64,000 nt of DNA from Tyto alba. Lineage: Eukaryota > Chordata > Aves > Strigiformes > Tytonidae. The DNA lies in assembly GCF_018691265.1 (NCBI RefSeq), contig NW_024881329.1:2542001-2606000 (forward strand), given 5' to 3'. The notes below the pieces were generated by a model. The model was not told the origin of the DNA. It saw nothing but the letters and a program-made list of their open reading frames with translations, and made no database searches. The first letter of the stretch is position 1. Every line of letters starts with the position of its first letter. Positions 1 through 12,200 of this stretch are shown here, in pieces. A program made the position numbers and the translations under genes.

Positions 1-98
1 CTTCTGAGATATTACAATTTTAAGAAAATTACCTTAGCAAAGCTAAGAAAGAATTTAGAAGGCAGAATGTATAGCATTGCATTTCTTTTTAATAACAG

Positions 99-255
99 GT
101 TGAACCAGCAAAATATTACCAAGCATGTGTGACAGATGCTTGTGCATGTGACACTGGAGGAGACTGTGATTGCTTTTGTACAGCAGTAGCCGCCTATGCT
201 CAAGCATGTAGTGAAGTTGGTGTCTGCATAACCTGGAGAACCCCATCAATCTGTC
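99..255 (+). CDS. MUC5B: MUC5B exon: D3 C8 domain
   Basis: The acceptor is AATAACAG and the donor is C|GTGAGT. The exon encodes [17 protein letters not shown] followed by [13 protein letters not shown] and [10 protein letters not shown], the cysteine-dense C8 module of a von Willebrand D3 assembly. D3 drives N-terminal multimerisation in gel-forming mucins and VWF. It ends in phase 1 (TGT C), completed by CA of the next exon to give Pro. Upstream exons (D1, D2, D', start of D3) lie outside the window. Confidence 0.9.
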
Positions 256-3200
256 GTGAGTTTTATGTCATAAACGCTTCTTCTGAGACTGTAGTTAAAT
301 GTACAGTGCCTCACTGACAGCCTTGAACACACGTGCTGGGCATCTTACATATGTGCATTATAACCTCACTGTGTAGACTTCTCACTTTTCACACTGAGCT
401 GTTTTGATGGTCATAAAATTTCACCTATTAATTCACAGTTTTCAAGACTGTTCAAGCAGCATTTCAGGGATATGATGAACAGACATGAGTCAAAAAAAGC
501 TCTTTTCTTTTTTTTTTTTTTTTTTCTGAACATGTCTAAATTTCTGCTTCTCCTTAGCATTGTTCTGTGATTATTACAACCAACAAGGGGAATGTGAATG
601 GCACTATAAGCCTTGTGGAGCCTCCTGTATGAAGACCTGTAGGAACCCAAGTGGAAAATGCCTCCATAACTTGCCAGGTTTAGAAGGTAAAAAGAGTTGC
701 AAGTACCTTTAAGTGGGTACATTGTATTATATTTTTAATGGTCTTTAATGAAGTGCATTTCCCCCATCAGCTGCGTTTGCACCATTCATTTCTCTTCAAC
801 ATCACTGAATCCACACGAACGAAGTATGGAAATGGGAGTTAAAAACATCTCTAGGACTGAGTCCGTGTGGGTGGGCTCTGCTGATGCTAGCTCTGCATTA
901 CTTCCTATAATTATCAGAAAAAAATAAATAGTAAAAATTATGACTATTAACAACAAGACATGCAAACACATCCTGCACAAATAAAGCTATTGCTGACTGT
1001 ATCTCCTTCTCATCTTTTCTACCTTCTATATGTCCTTTTCCTTCCTTCAGGCTGCTACCCTAACTGCCCACCAGACAAGCCATATTTTCATGAGGATCAG
1101 ATGAAGTGTGTTAGTCTCTGTGACTGTTATGATAATGAAGATGGAAAGATATATAGACGGGATGAATGTCATTTATGGTAAGACTTAACGTACCAGACTT
1201 GTGTACAAGGAAAACTGATCAAAACAGTGGTGTGAAATTGCATGTTCCTATTACATGACAGGACTACTTCATGCTATCTGTGTAAAAATAATGCCTGCTT
1301 ATCTAATGACAGTTTTCTTACTACATTAGTAGAAAGAAGTTCTTACGTGATTTTATGTTCTGTTGAATTTGTTCCTGAGTATGCTGTAAATCCTCAGCAT
1401 AAAGATACAATAAGAACAGCAAGTCCTTTATGAACAGCCTTTCTCAATTTCCCATTCCTATGGCAAGAAAAATATTGTTCCAGGAGTATAGACATCTATG
1501 AGGGGTCTCCAAGGATTCCAAGGATTTTACTACATTCTCATACTGTTTGTAGTACTTAGACTCTTTCCCTTTTTTGCCTGCTTTTTAGTACAAAAACATT
1601 GAAAGTGCAAGGAAAGTGATAAGGAGGAAAGAAATAAAGAGTTCCTTAGGACCTGTAGCTTTGCATACTATTTCACTTCACTTTTACTTATGAGTTTGGG
1701 TTTAATATAAAGAAAGATTTTGGAAAACAATGGCAAAAAAAAGAAGCCAACATGAACTGGACACTCGAGGAATAAACACAAATAAAGTGTTCTGTTTTTT
1801 GATGCTAGTATCTGGCAGAAAGATGATTAACCAAGTTATCTCATATTCAAAAAATTAGTGGTTTTTTATGTTTGTTGCAGTGAATGCACATCAGAAGGTT
1901 TACAGTGCAAGTATGATGATAAAGGTAAGACAACTAAGAAGAATTATTAAAATTAAAATACTGGATATAATTTTTTCATAGATGCCTGACAATACTCTTC
2001 TTCTGAATTACAGCATGCCACTGCATTTATGAAGGAAACAGCTATAAATATGGTGAACTCATCTACAACACCACAGATGGAACTGGATGGTGTTTCAGTG
2101 CAACATGCGATGTCAATGGAACAATAGACAGAAATATCTTTAAATGTGTCTTACTTACAACAACCCCATTTACATTTACTGTAAGTCAGCCCACAACTAC
2201 TGCTTCAGGTATGCATGAATACTCTTTGAAATAACTGAAAAATCTCTGGAATGGACTGAAAATTGCCTGAAAGGGAGACCCTTTTCATCAGTTAATGGCA
2301 TGTAATTTTACTTGAAACTGTTGACTACTGCTGGAGCCACCAATTCAACAGGCAGCTTCAGTTGCTAAAGACAACCATAATCAAGGATGTAGAAAAGAGT
2401 ACAGCATTTCTTACAAACTGCGTTCACTGTTTCACCATGTGTTTTCCAGGGGAAAGAAATAACAGAGGTTAATAATTATTGTTCCCTAGAGAACCTCCTC
2501 ATTCCCTTGCAAAGAAAAACCTGCAGTTCTAGACCAACTTCTGGAAACACAAAAGACAATCACTGCCATTTTTAAAATTACTGACCACATTAGCGCAAGC
2601 TGAAGATCAGAAATCCAGTTTAAGGGAATGCTCAAATTATCTAAAACCATTCTTTGAAACCTTTCTTAATTGCATTTAATAACCAAGTCAACAGTTTCCT
2701 TCTACTCCTGCAGTATACTTCAACACTATTCCTGCAGTTAACTCATTATTGTGACAGTGCAATTCTGAGAAATAGTGAGAAATATTTCCACAAAGTTATA
2801 CAATGCTACCACAAGAGCTAAATATTTAACTTTAAGTCTTCTATTAAGTAATATTCATATAAAGAAAGGGGTATATATTCCACAAGATTATCTTCATAAT
2901 GCTAAGAATATGAAAAGAAATCTTATTAAAATAAGTAGAAAATACTTATCAGATTACATATTTCATATATAGTACATGTCAATTCTATATTATAATGTAT
3001 TGTATATAAAATACATGTCTTAAATATGTAATTAATATTTTATATTTATACTGCATGTTATAATATTAAAATAAGTAGAAAAGTTATTAACATCTATAAA
3101 TATTTTAAAGCCTGTGTAGTTATGCAGTTAAGTGTAAATCAGTACAGAGATAATACTAAAGAGACTAAAACCTCCTCTTACTCATACTGTAGTAATTCTG

Positions 3201-6200
3201 ATATCACATTATCCTATGTATTAATATTCCATATAAAGGATATCATATTAGCTATATTTAACTACAATTTTTAAATGTCACATAAAGTACCACTAGAAAA
3301 ATAATACAGACATGAGATAAAAACCTTACCTTAGAAATTAAATTCAAGAGTGTCAAAGCAAGTTCATTAAAATTAAAATACTACATTAACATTTATAATA
3401 CTACATACAACATTAAAATATATGGAACATGAATAATTTATTACTGGCAATTTCTTTAATAAGAACAGACAAGACTTATATTTCCTCCTTTTGATTACAG
3501 AAATGACAACGGCAACACCAGTGACAACTGTATGTGTGAAGAATGTATGTGAATGGTCCGAATGGTACGATTCCAGACAGCCTGAAAAAGGAGAGAACAG
3601 TGGAGATTACGAAACATTTGAAAATCTCAGAGATAAAGGACACAGTGTGTGTCAAAAGCCAAACAGTGTTCAATGCAGAGCCAAAGAACACCCAGATACA
3701 GAAATAGACAATCTTAACCAAACGGTAGAATGTAGTGAAAGAAGAGGATTAATATGTAATAACAAAGACCAACAATCTAAACACTGCTATAATTATGAAA
3801 TCAGAATCTCATGCTGCAGCTACATACCATGTTCAGAAATACAAACTACAACATCAAGAAATATAGGACAATTCACAACAACTACTGCTGTAAAATCAAC
3901 ACCATTTACAACAGAGACGAAGACAAAACCAACAACACACAAAAAAGAAACTGAAGCACAAAAAACTGAAGTACCAAATACGTCACCGAAACTTAGAGAA
4001 AGAACGACTCCTATGGATAAAACTTCAGCTACAGCAACGACTTCACAGCTCTCAACGACAGGTTACCAGACCGCATCAACTCCAACACTAACCACCACTG
4101 TGGCAACCCAGAGCCCAACATCATCAACTACAGCCACCACCTTAACACAGCGAGAAACACCCACCACCGCTGGCACCACAGTTCTCCCAAGTACCACTGC
4201 CCCAACAACACAAGGCACGACTATCATCACGACCACCAGCAGGGCCACCACCACCACAACCTCTCCCTCTCCAACACAAGGCACGACCGTCATCACGACC
4301 ACTTCTGGGGCCAGCACCACCAAGACCTCTCCTCTGCCAAGACAAGGCACCACCGTTATCACACCCACACCTACAGGGCCCACCTCAGCAGCCACCAGTA
4401 CCAGCACCTCCAGGACCACCACCACAGCAAGCACCACAACGTCCACAGCCACGTCTGCTCCAGCAGAAACCTCCACTGTGGCCACCCAGGCCCCAATATC
4501 ACCCACTAATCCCGTCACCCTCCCTCAGCAAAAAACAACCACCAACGCTGGCACCACGGTTCTCCCAGGTACCACTGCCCCAACAACACAAGGCACCACT
4601 GTCCTCATGACCACTTCCGGGGCCACCACCACCACCAAGACCTCTCCCCCACCCAAACAAGGCACCACCGCAATCACACCCACACCAAGAGCAGTCACCT
4701 CAGCAGCCACCACCACCGCAAGCACCACCAGCACCACAGGCAGCTGCCAGCCCCGCTGTGCCTGGACGCAGTGGTTTAACTTGGATTCGCCGAGCCCTGG
4801 GAGCGAAAATGGAGACAGAGAGACGTTTGAGAAAATCCGCGGTGCTGGTTATGCACTCTGCGACAAGCCAGAAGACATCCAGTGCCGTGCTAAAAATTAC
4901 CCTCACAGGCATCTGGACGACCTGGGACAGAAATTGCAGTGCAGTCTTGACACTGGGCTTGTGTGCAGAAACAAGGATCAGATCAGAAAGTATCCCATGT
5001 GCTTTGACTACGAGGTCAAGGTGAAGTGCTGTGACCGTCAACACTGCCAGACATCTTCAGCACCCACAAGCACTACTACAACCTCCGCCAGCACAGCCTC
5101 CACTGCAGAAACCTCCACCGTAGCAACCCAAACGACAGCACCAACTCACACCACCCTCCCACAGCGAGAGGGAACAAACACCGCTGGCACCACGGTTGTC
5201 CCAAGTACCACTGCCCCAACACCACAACAAGGCACGACTGTCATCACTACCAATACTGGGGCCAGCACCACCACAACATCTCCCCCACCAAAACAAGGCA
5301 CAACCAGCTTCATACCCTCTCCAACAGGGCCCACCTCAGCAGCCACCAGTACCAGCACCTCCAGGACCACCACCACAGCAAGCACCACAACGTCCACATC
5401 CACGTCTGCTCCAACAGAAACCTCCACTTTGGCCACACAGGCCCCAACATCACCCACTACTCCCGTCACCCTCCCAAAGCGAGAGAGAACAACCACCGCT
5501 GGCACTACAGTTCTCCCAAGTACCACTGCCCCAACAACACAAGGCACGACCGTCATCACGACCACTTCTGAAGCCACCACCACCACCACAACATCTCCCT
5601 CTCCAACACAAGGCACGACCATCATCACGACCACTACTGGGGCCAGCACCACCAACACCTCTCCTCCGCCAAGACAAGGCACCACTGTTATCACGCCCAC
5701 ACCTACAGGGCCCACCTCAGCAGCCACCAGTACCAGCACCTCCAGGACCACCACCGCGGCAAGCACCACAACGTCCACATCCACGTCTGCTCCAACAGAA
5801 ACCTCCACTGTGGCCACACAGGCCCCAACATCACCCACTGCTCCCGTCACCCTCCCAAAGCGAGAGAGAACAACCACCGCTGGCACTACAGTTCTCCCAA
5901 GTACCACTGCCCCAACAACACAAGGCACGACCGTCATCATGACCACTTCTGGGGCCAGCACCACCAAGACCTCTCCTCTGCCAAGACAAGGCACCACCGT
6001 TATCACACCCACACCTACAGGGCCCACCTCAGCAGCCACCAGTACCAGCACCTCCAGGACCACCACCACAGCAAGCACCACAACGTCCACAGCCACGTCT
6101 GCTCCAGCAGAAACCTCCACTGTGGCCACCCAGGCCCCAATATCACCCACTAATCCCGTCACCCTCCCTCAGCAAAAAACAACCACCACCGCTGGCACCA

Positions 6201-9200
6201 CGGTTCTCCCAAGTACCACTGCCCCAACAACACAAGGCACCACTGTCCTCATGACCACTTCTGGGGCCACCACCACCACCAAGACCTCTCCCCCACCCAA
6301 ACAAGGCACCACCGCAATCACACCCACACCAAGAGTAGTCACCTCAGCAGCCACCACCACCGCAAGCACCACCAGCACCACAGGCAGCTGCCAGCCCCGC
6401 TGTGCCTGGACGCAGTGGTTTAACTTGGATTCGCCGAGCCCTGGGAGCGAAAATGGAGACAGAGAGACGTTTGAGAAAATCCGCGGTGCTGGTTATGCAC
6501 TCTGCGACAAGCCAGAAGACATCCAGTGCCGTGCTAAAAATTACCCTCACAGGCATCTGGACGACCTGGGACAGAAATTGCAGTGCAGTCTTGACACTGG
6601 GCTTGTGTGCAGAAACAAGGATCAGATCAGAAAGTATCCCATGTGCTTTGACTACGAGGTCAAGGTGAAGTGCTGTGACCGTCAACACTGCCAGACATCT
6701 TCAGCACCCACAAGCACTACTACAACCTCCGCCAGCACAGCCTCCACTGCAGAAACCTCCACCGTAGCAACCCAAACGACAGCACCAACTCACACCACCC
6801 TCCCACAGCGAGAGGGAACAAACACCGCTGGCACCACGGTTGTCCCAAGTACCACTGCCCCAACACCACAACAAGGCACGACTGTCATCACTACCAATAC
6901 TGGGGCCAGCACCACCACAACATCTCCCCCACCAAAACAAGGCACAACCAGCTTCATACCCTCTCCAACAGGGCCCACCTCAGCAGCCACCAGTACCAGC
7001 ACCTCCAGGACCACCACCACAGCAAGCACCACAACGTCCACATCCACGTCTGCTCCAACAGAAACCTCCACTTTGGCCACACAGGCCCCAACATCACCCA
7101 CTACTCCCGTCACCCTCCCAAAGCGAGAGAGAACAACCACCGCTGGCACTACAGTTCTCCCAAGTACCACTGCCCCAACAACACAAGGCACGACCGTCAT
7201 CACGACCACTTCTGAAGCCACCACCACCACCACAACATCTCCCTCTCCAACACAAGGCACGACCATCATCACAACCACTACTGGGGCCAGCACCACCAAC
7301 ACCTCTCCTCCGCCAAGACAAGGCACCACTGTTATCACGCCCGCACCTACAGGGCCCACCTCAGCAGCCACCAGTACCAGCACCTCCAGGACCACCACCG
7401 CGGCAAGCACCACAACGTCCACATCCACGTCTGCTCCAACAGAAACCTCCACTGTGGCCACACAGGCCCCAACATCACCCACTGCTCCCGTCACCCTCCC
7501 AAAGCGAGAGAGAACAACCACCGCTGGCACTACAGTTCTCCCAAGTACCACTGCCCCAACAACACAAGGCACGACCGTCATCATGACCACTTCTGGGGCC
7601 AGCACCACCAAGACCTCTCCTCTGCCAAGACAAGGCACCACCGTTATCACACCCACACCTACAGGGCCCACCTCAGCAGCCACCAGTACCAGCACCTCCA
7701 GGACCACCACCACAGCAAGCACCACAACGTCCACAGCCACTTCTGCTCCAGCAGAAACCTCCACTGTGGCCACCCAGGCCCCAATATCACCCACTAATCC
7801 CGTCACCCTCCCTCAGCAAAAAACAACCACCACCGCTGGCACCACGGTTCTCCCAAGTACCACTGCCCCAACAACACAAGGCACCACTGTCCTCATGACC
7901 ACTTCTGGGGCCACCACCACCACCAAGACCTCTCCCCCACCCAAACAAGGCACCACCGCAATCACACCCACACCAAGAGTAGTCACCTCAGCAGCCACCA
8001 CCACCGCAAGCACCACCAGCACCACAGGCAGCTGCCAGCCCCGCTGTGCCTGGACGCAGTGGTTTAACTTGGATTCGCCGAGCCCTGGGAGCGAAAATGG
8101 AGACAGAGAGACGTTTGAGAAAATCCGCGGTGCTGGTTATGCACTCTGCGACAAGCCAGAAGACATCCAGTGCCGTGCTAAAAATTACCCTCACAGGCAT
8201 CTGGACGACCTGGGACAGAAATTGCAGTGCAGTCTTGACACTGGGCTTGTGTGCAGAAACAAGGATCAGATCAGAAAGTATCCCATGTGCTTTGACTACG
8301 AGGTCAAGGTGAAGTGCTGTGACCGTCAACACTGCCAGACATCTTCAGCACCCACAAGCACTACTACAACCTCCGCCAGCACAGCCTCCACTGCAGAAAC
8401 CTCCACCGTAGCAACACAAACGACAGCACCAACTCACACCACCCACCCACAGCAAGAGGGAACAACCACCGCTAGCACCACGGTTGTCCCAAGTACCACT
8501 GCCCCAACACCACAACAAGGCACGACTGTCATCACTACCAATACTGGGGCCAGCACCACCACAACATCTCCCCCACCAAAACAAGGCACAACCAGCTTCA
8601 TACCCTCTCCAACAGGGCCCACCTCAGCAGCCACCAGTACCAGCACCTCCAGGACCACCACCGCGGCAAGCACCACAACGTCCACATCCACGTCTGCTCC
8701 AACAGAAACCTCCACTTTGGCCACACAGGCCCCAACATCACCCACTACTCCCGTCACCCTCCCAAAGCGAGAGAGAACAACCACCGCTGGCACTACAGTT
8801 CTCCCAAGTACCACTGCCCCAACAACACAAGGCATGACCGTCATCACGACCACTTCTGAAGCCACCACCACCACCACAACATCTCCCTCTCCAACACAAG
8901 GCACGACCATCATCACGACCACTACTGGGGCCAGCACCACCAACACCTCTCCTCCGCCAAGACAAGGCACCACTGTTATCACGCCCACACCTACAGGGCC
9001 CACCTCAGCAGCCACCAGTACCAGCACCTCCAGGACCACCACCACAACGTCCACATCCACGTCTGCTCCAACAGAAACCTCCACTGTGGCCACACAGGCC
9101 CCAACATCACCCACTGCTCCCGTCACCCTCCCAAAGCGAGAGAGAACAACCACCGCTGGCACTACAGTTCTCCCAAGTACCACTGCCCCAACAACACAAG

Positions 9201-12200
9201 GCACGACCGTCATCATGACCACTTCTGGGGCCAGCACCACCAAGACCTCTCCTCTGCCAAGACAAGGCACCACCGTTATCACACCCACACCTACAGGGCC
9301 CACCTCAGCAGCCACCAGTACCAGCACCTCCAGGACCACCACCACAGCAAGCACCACAACGTCCACAGCCACTTCTGCTCCAGCAGAAACCTCCACTGTG
9401 GCCACCCAGGCCCCAACATCACCCACTACTCCTGCCACTCTCCCAAAGCGAGAGAGAACAACCACTGCTGGCATCAAGGTTCTCCCAAGTACCACTGCCC
9501 CAACAACACAAGGCACCACTGTCATCACGACCACTTCTGGGGCCACCACCACCACCACAACCTCTCCCTCTCCAACCCAAGGCACCACCGCCATCACACC
9601 CACACCTACAGGGCCCACCTCAGCAGCCACCAGTACCAGCACCTCCAGGACCACCACCACTGAAATCACCAAAACATCCACAGCCACGTCTGCTCCAGCA
9701 GAAACCTCCACTGTGGCCACCCAGGCCCCAACATCACCCACTACTCCCACCACCCTTCCCCATTCAGGAATGACTAGCAGTATACGTGGTACCGTTATTC
9801 TTCCGACATCTGTTTCTTCCACTGGACAAACTACTGTTTTTCCCCCAGGTTTCACTACCACAAGCAGCCTAGGTATGTCATTGTCTACCTCTGGAAAAGT
9901 AACAAACAGCTATTTCAGTAGAACAAAATTGGCATCGCTGTTTTCTGTGACTTCTTCCCCTATCAGTCCTATTTCTTCCAACACGTAAACTACTTTTTCA
10001 TTTAACTTTTCCTCTACTGCTACTGCCCATGTTAGACAAGTGTGTGAGTGGACCCCACAGCTTGATATTAATTATCCTCAGTTTGAGGGACATAGTGGCA
10101 ACTCTGAATCTTTTTAAAACTTTAGAGCTTAGTATTGTAAGATTTGCCAAATCCCAGACAGTATTCATCATAGATCTAAAATATTTCCACAATCTCCACT
10201 TAGCAGTAGTTCAAAAAATTAAATGCAACAATAACGTTGGCCTGATTTGCTGACATGTTGCATCATCCTCTCCAATACATTAAAAATATGAGATCAAAAT
10301 CCTGTGCTGCAAACTAAAGTATGTCTTGTGTTCAACAGTGACTATAACTGGTACATCACAATCAAGTCATGTTACAACAAGTACTTCTCCAATCTTCAGT
10401 TCTTCCCCCAGCATACCTGTCACAACAGAAACAACATATGTTACATCAAACAGAATAACTCCATGTTTTTGTCATGTGTTTGGTAATTTGTTTTCTCCTG
10501 GTAAGTGTCTTATATTATGGTTATAAAAGTTTTCATAAGTAATATAAACTCATAATACTCTATTCAGTTAAAGATAACTGTTCAAAATTATCTATATATA
10601 GAACTTTTTAAACATAAATACACTTTATATTTTCACAATATTTTACTGTTTTTTTTTTTTCCCTATGTATTTTTGTTTGTCCTTTAATTTCTCCTCCGAT
10701 TTTCTTCTACAGGGGAAGTGGTATACAACAGAACAGATAGGGCTGGCTGTAATTTTTACGCACTTTGCAGCACGGAATGCGAAATTCACCCATTCCAGGG
10801 GCCATGTCCTGTGACAACTCCTTTCACTTCAGTTGCCTCAGAAACTACTACACAAGCCGCCTCTTCCACAGAATATGTGTTTTCCTCTGTCTCACCAACC
10901 ACAGCAACATCCCTAACAACTTCAGTAGAAAGAAACTGTACTGATGTCAATCCTCCACGAAAGGTGGTTCCCCTCGTTACTTTCTAATATATCTCCATTG
11001 CAAACCCAGGCCAATTCCTGTCCGCTAATAGCCAATTCAAACCAACTTGCATGTATTTCAGTAACAAAGTCGGTCATGTTACAAATAAACTGATAGCACA
11101 CAATTCTTCACCCAGGCATTACCAGACTTTTAATTAATCTGGATATGGAAAAGCTCACTAATACCATGGCAGAGACTTCTTTTTTTTTTAATCAAAGGCA
11201 TTTAAATGTTATAGAAATAAGTAGACCAGCTACAAAAGTGTGAAAATCTCATTCTTTCTACACAGAAGACAATTCTGTGGTGGCTCTCAGCTTGCCTGCT
11301 CTTAAGGCCTGAAATCATATGCTAAGAAAACTCTAATCTGAACTCCCTACCAAATTTGGGAGTCTATGTCAAGTTGAAACAGAACAACTAGGGTGAGAGA
11401 GCACTTAAGAATAAACCATTTACATATTTTCAGCCTGGAGAGAACTGGACAAGTGAATGCCAGGAGTGTGTCTGTGACCCCCTCACTGCCACCATACAAT
11501 GCCAGCCGCTCCCATGCCCAACAAATCAGACACAAATTTGTGATACAGGATTTGTTTCCGTGTCTGTACCAACAAAAGATCCGTGTTGTCCTGCATTTAA
11601 ATGTGGTAAGTAGTAAAAATACAAATATAAATACGAGGCTGAAGACTCTGGTAAATTACATTTGCACTTCTCTTAGTACCTAAGCAAGTTTTTCATGTAT
11701 CACGATAACAGCAAAACTTTCCTTAAATTGTTCTGGCTCAGTGAACACACATCAATTTTTGGCTAAATATGCATTAGAAGTTTATTTAAAAACAAAATGT
11801 AATTTTCACTTAAGTTTGCTGAGAGAATTGTAATGGGTGGGAGAGCAGGATAATACTTTGAAACTTCAAGTGGTCTGTGTAGCTGAACTATCCCTGTATC
11901 TGTAATCATAAAGGTTATGAATGCACTTTATTTAATGTTATTAATGTAACATTGGAGCACATTAACATTAGCCTAACTGTAGCTAAACTAAGATGCATAA
12001 ACATAAGAGTAAGCCACCAGAAAGCTTAGCAGTTAACTACAAAAGCAAGTACCATGAAGCAGTAATACAAAGTGCATTGTAATCATTAACTGAATTGTCA
12101 ATATATGAAAAATAATAATTAGACTTACACTGTTGTTGAATGCTCATGAAAATTTAAAAATCAGTTATATATGTTTATATACATAAATTTTTATGTACAT

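Larger units (their letters stand above)
4270..9430 (+). repeat. Coding tandem array, 1,644-bp period (CysD plus mucin sequence), about 3.1 copies
   Basis: Positions 4745, 6389 and 8033 start matching units 1,644 bp (548 codons) apart, and homology extends upstream to about 4270 and downstream to about 9430. Comparing 4745-6388 with 6389-8032 by eye I found only three substitutions: 5629/7273 G to A (silent), 5699/7343 A to G (Thr to Ala) and 6097/7741 G to T (silent). The third unit is more changed, with [12 protein letters not shown] in place of [12 protein letters not shown] and a 15-bp deletion near 9045. The period is a multiple of three, so gain or loss of units keeps the frame. Confidence 0.93.

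Noticed and set aside
5146..6162. Minus-strand frame of 338 codons (and its copy at 6790-7806, and 8434-9861)
   Set aside because: It is the antisense shadow of the Thr-rich mucin exon, Val/Gly-rich, without domains or splice context.
9873..9988. Mucin reading frame ending at the TAA at 9986 as the true C-terminus
   Set aside because: A good donor (CTAG|GTATGT) at 9873 joins in phase to a chain of downstream exons encoding the expected VWC and CTCK domains.
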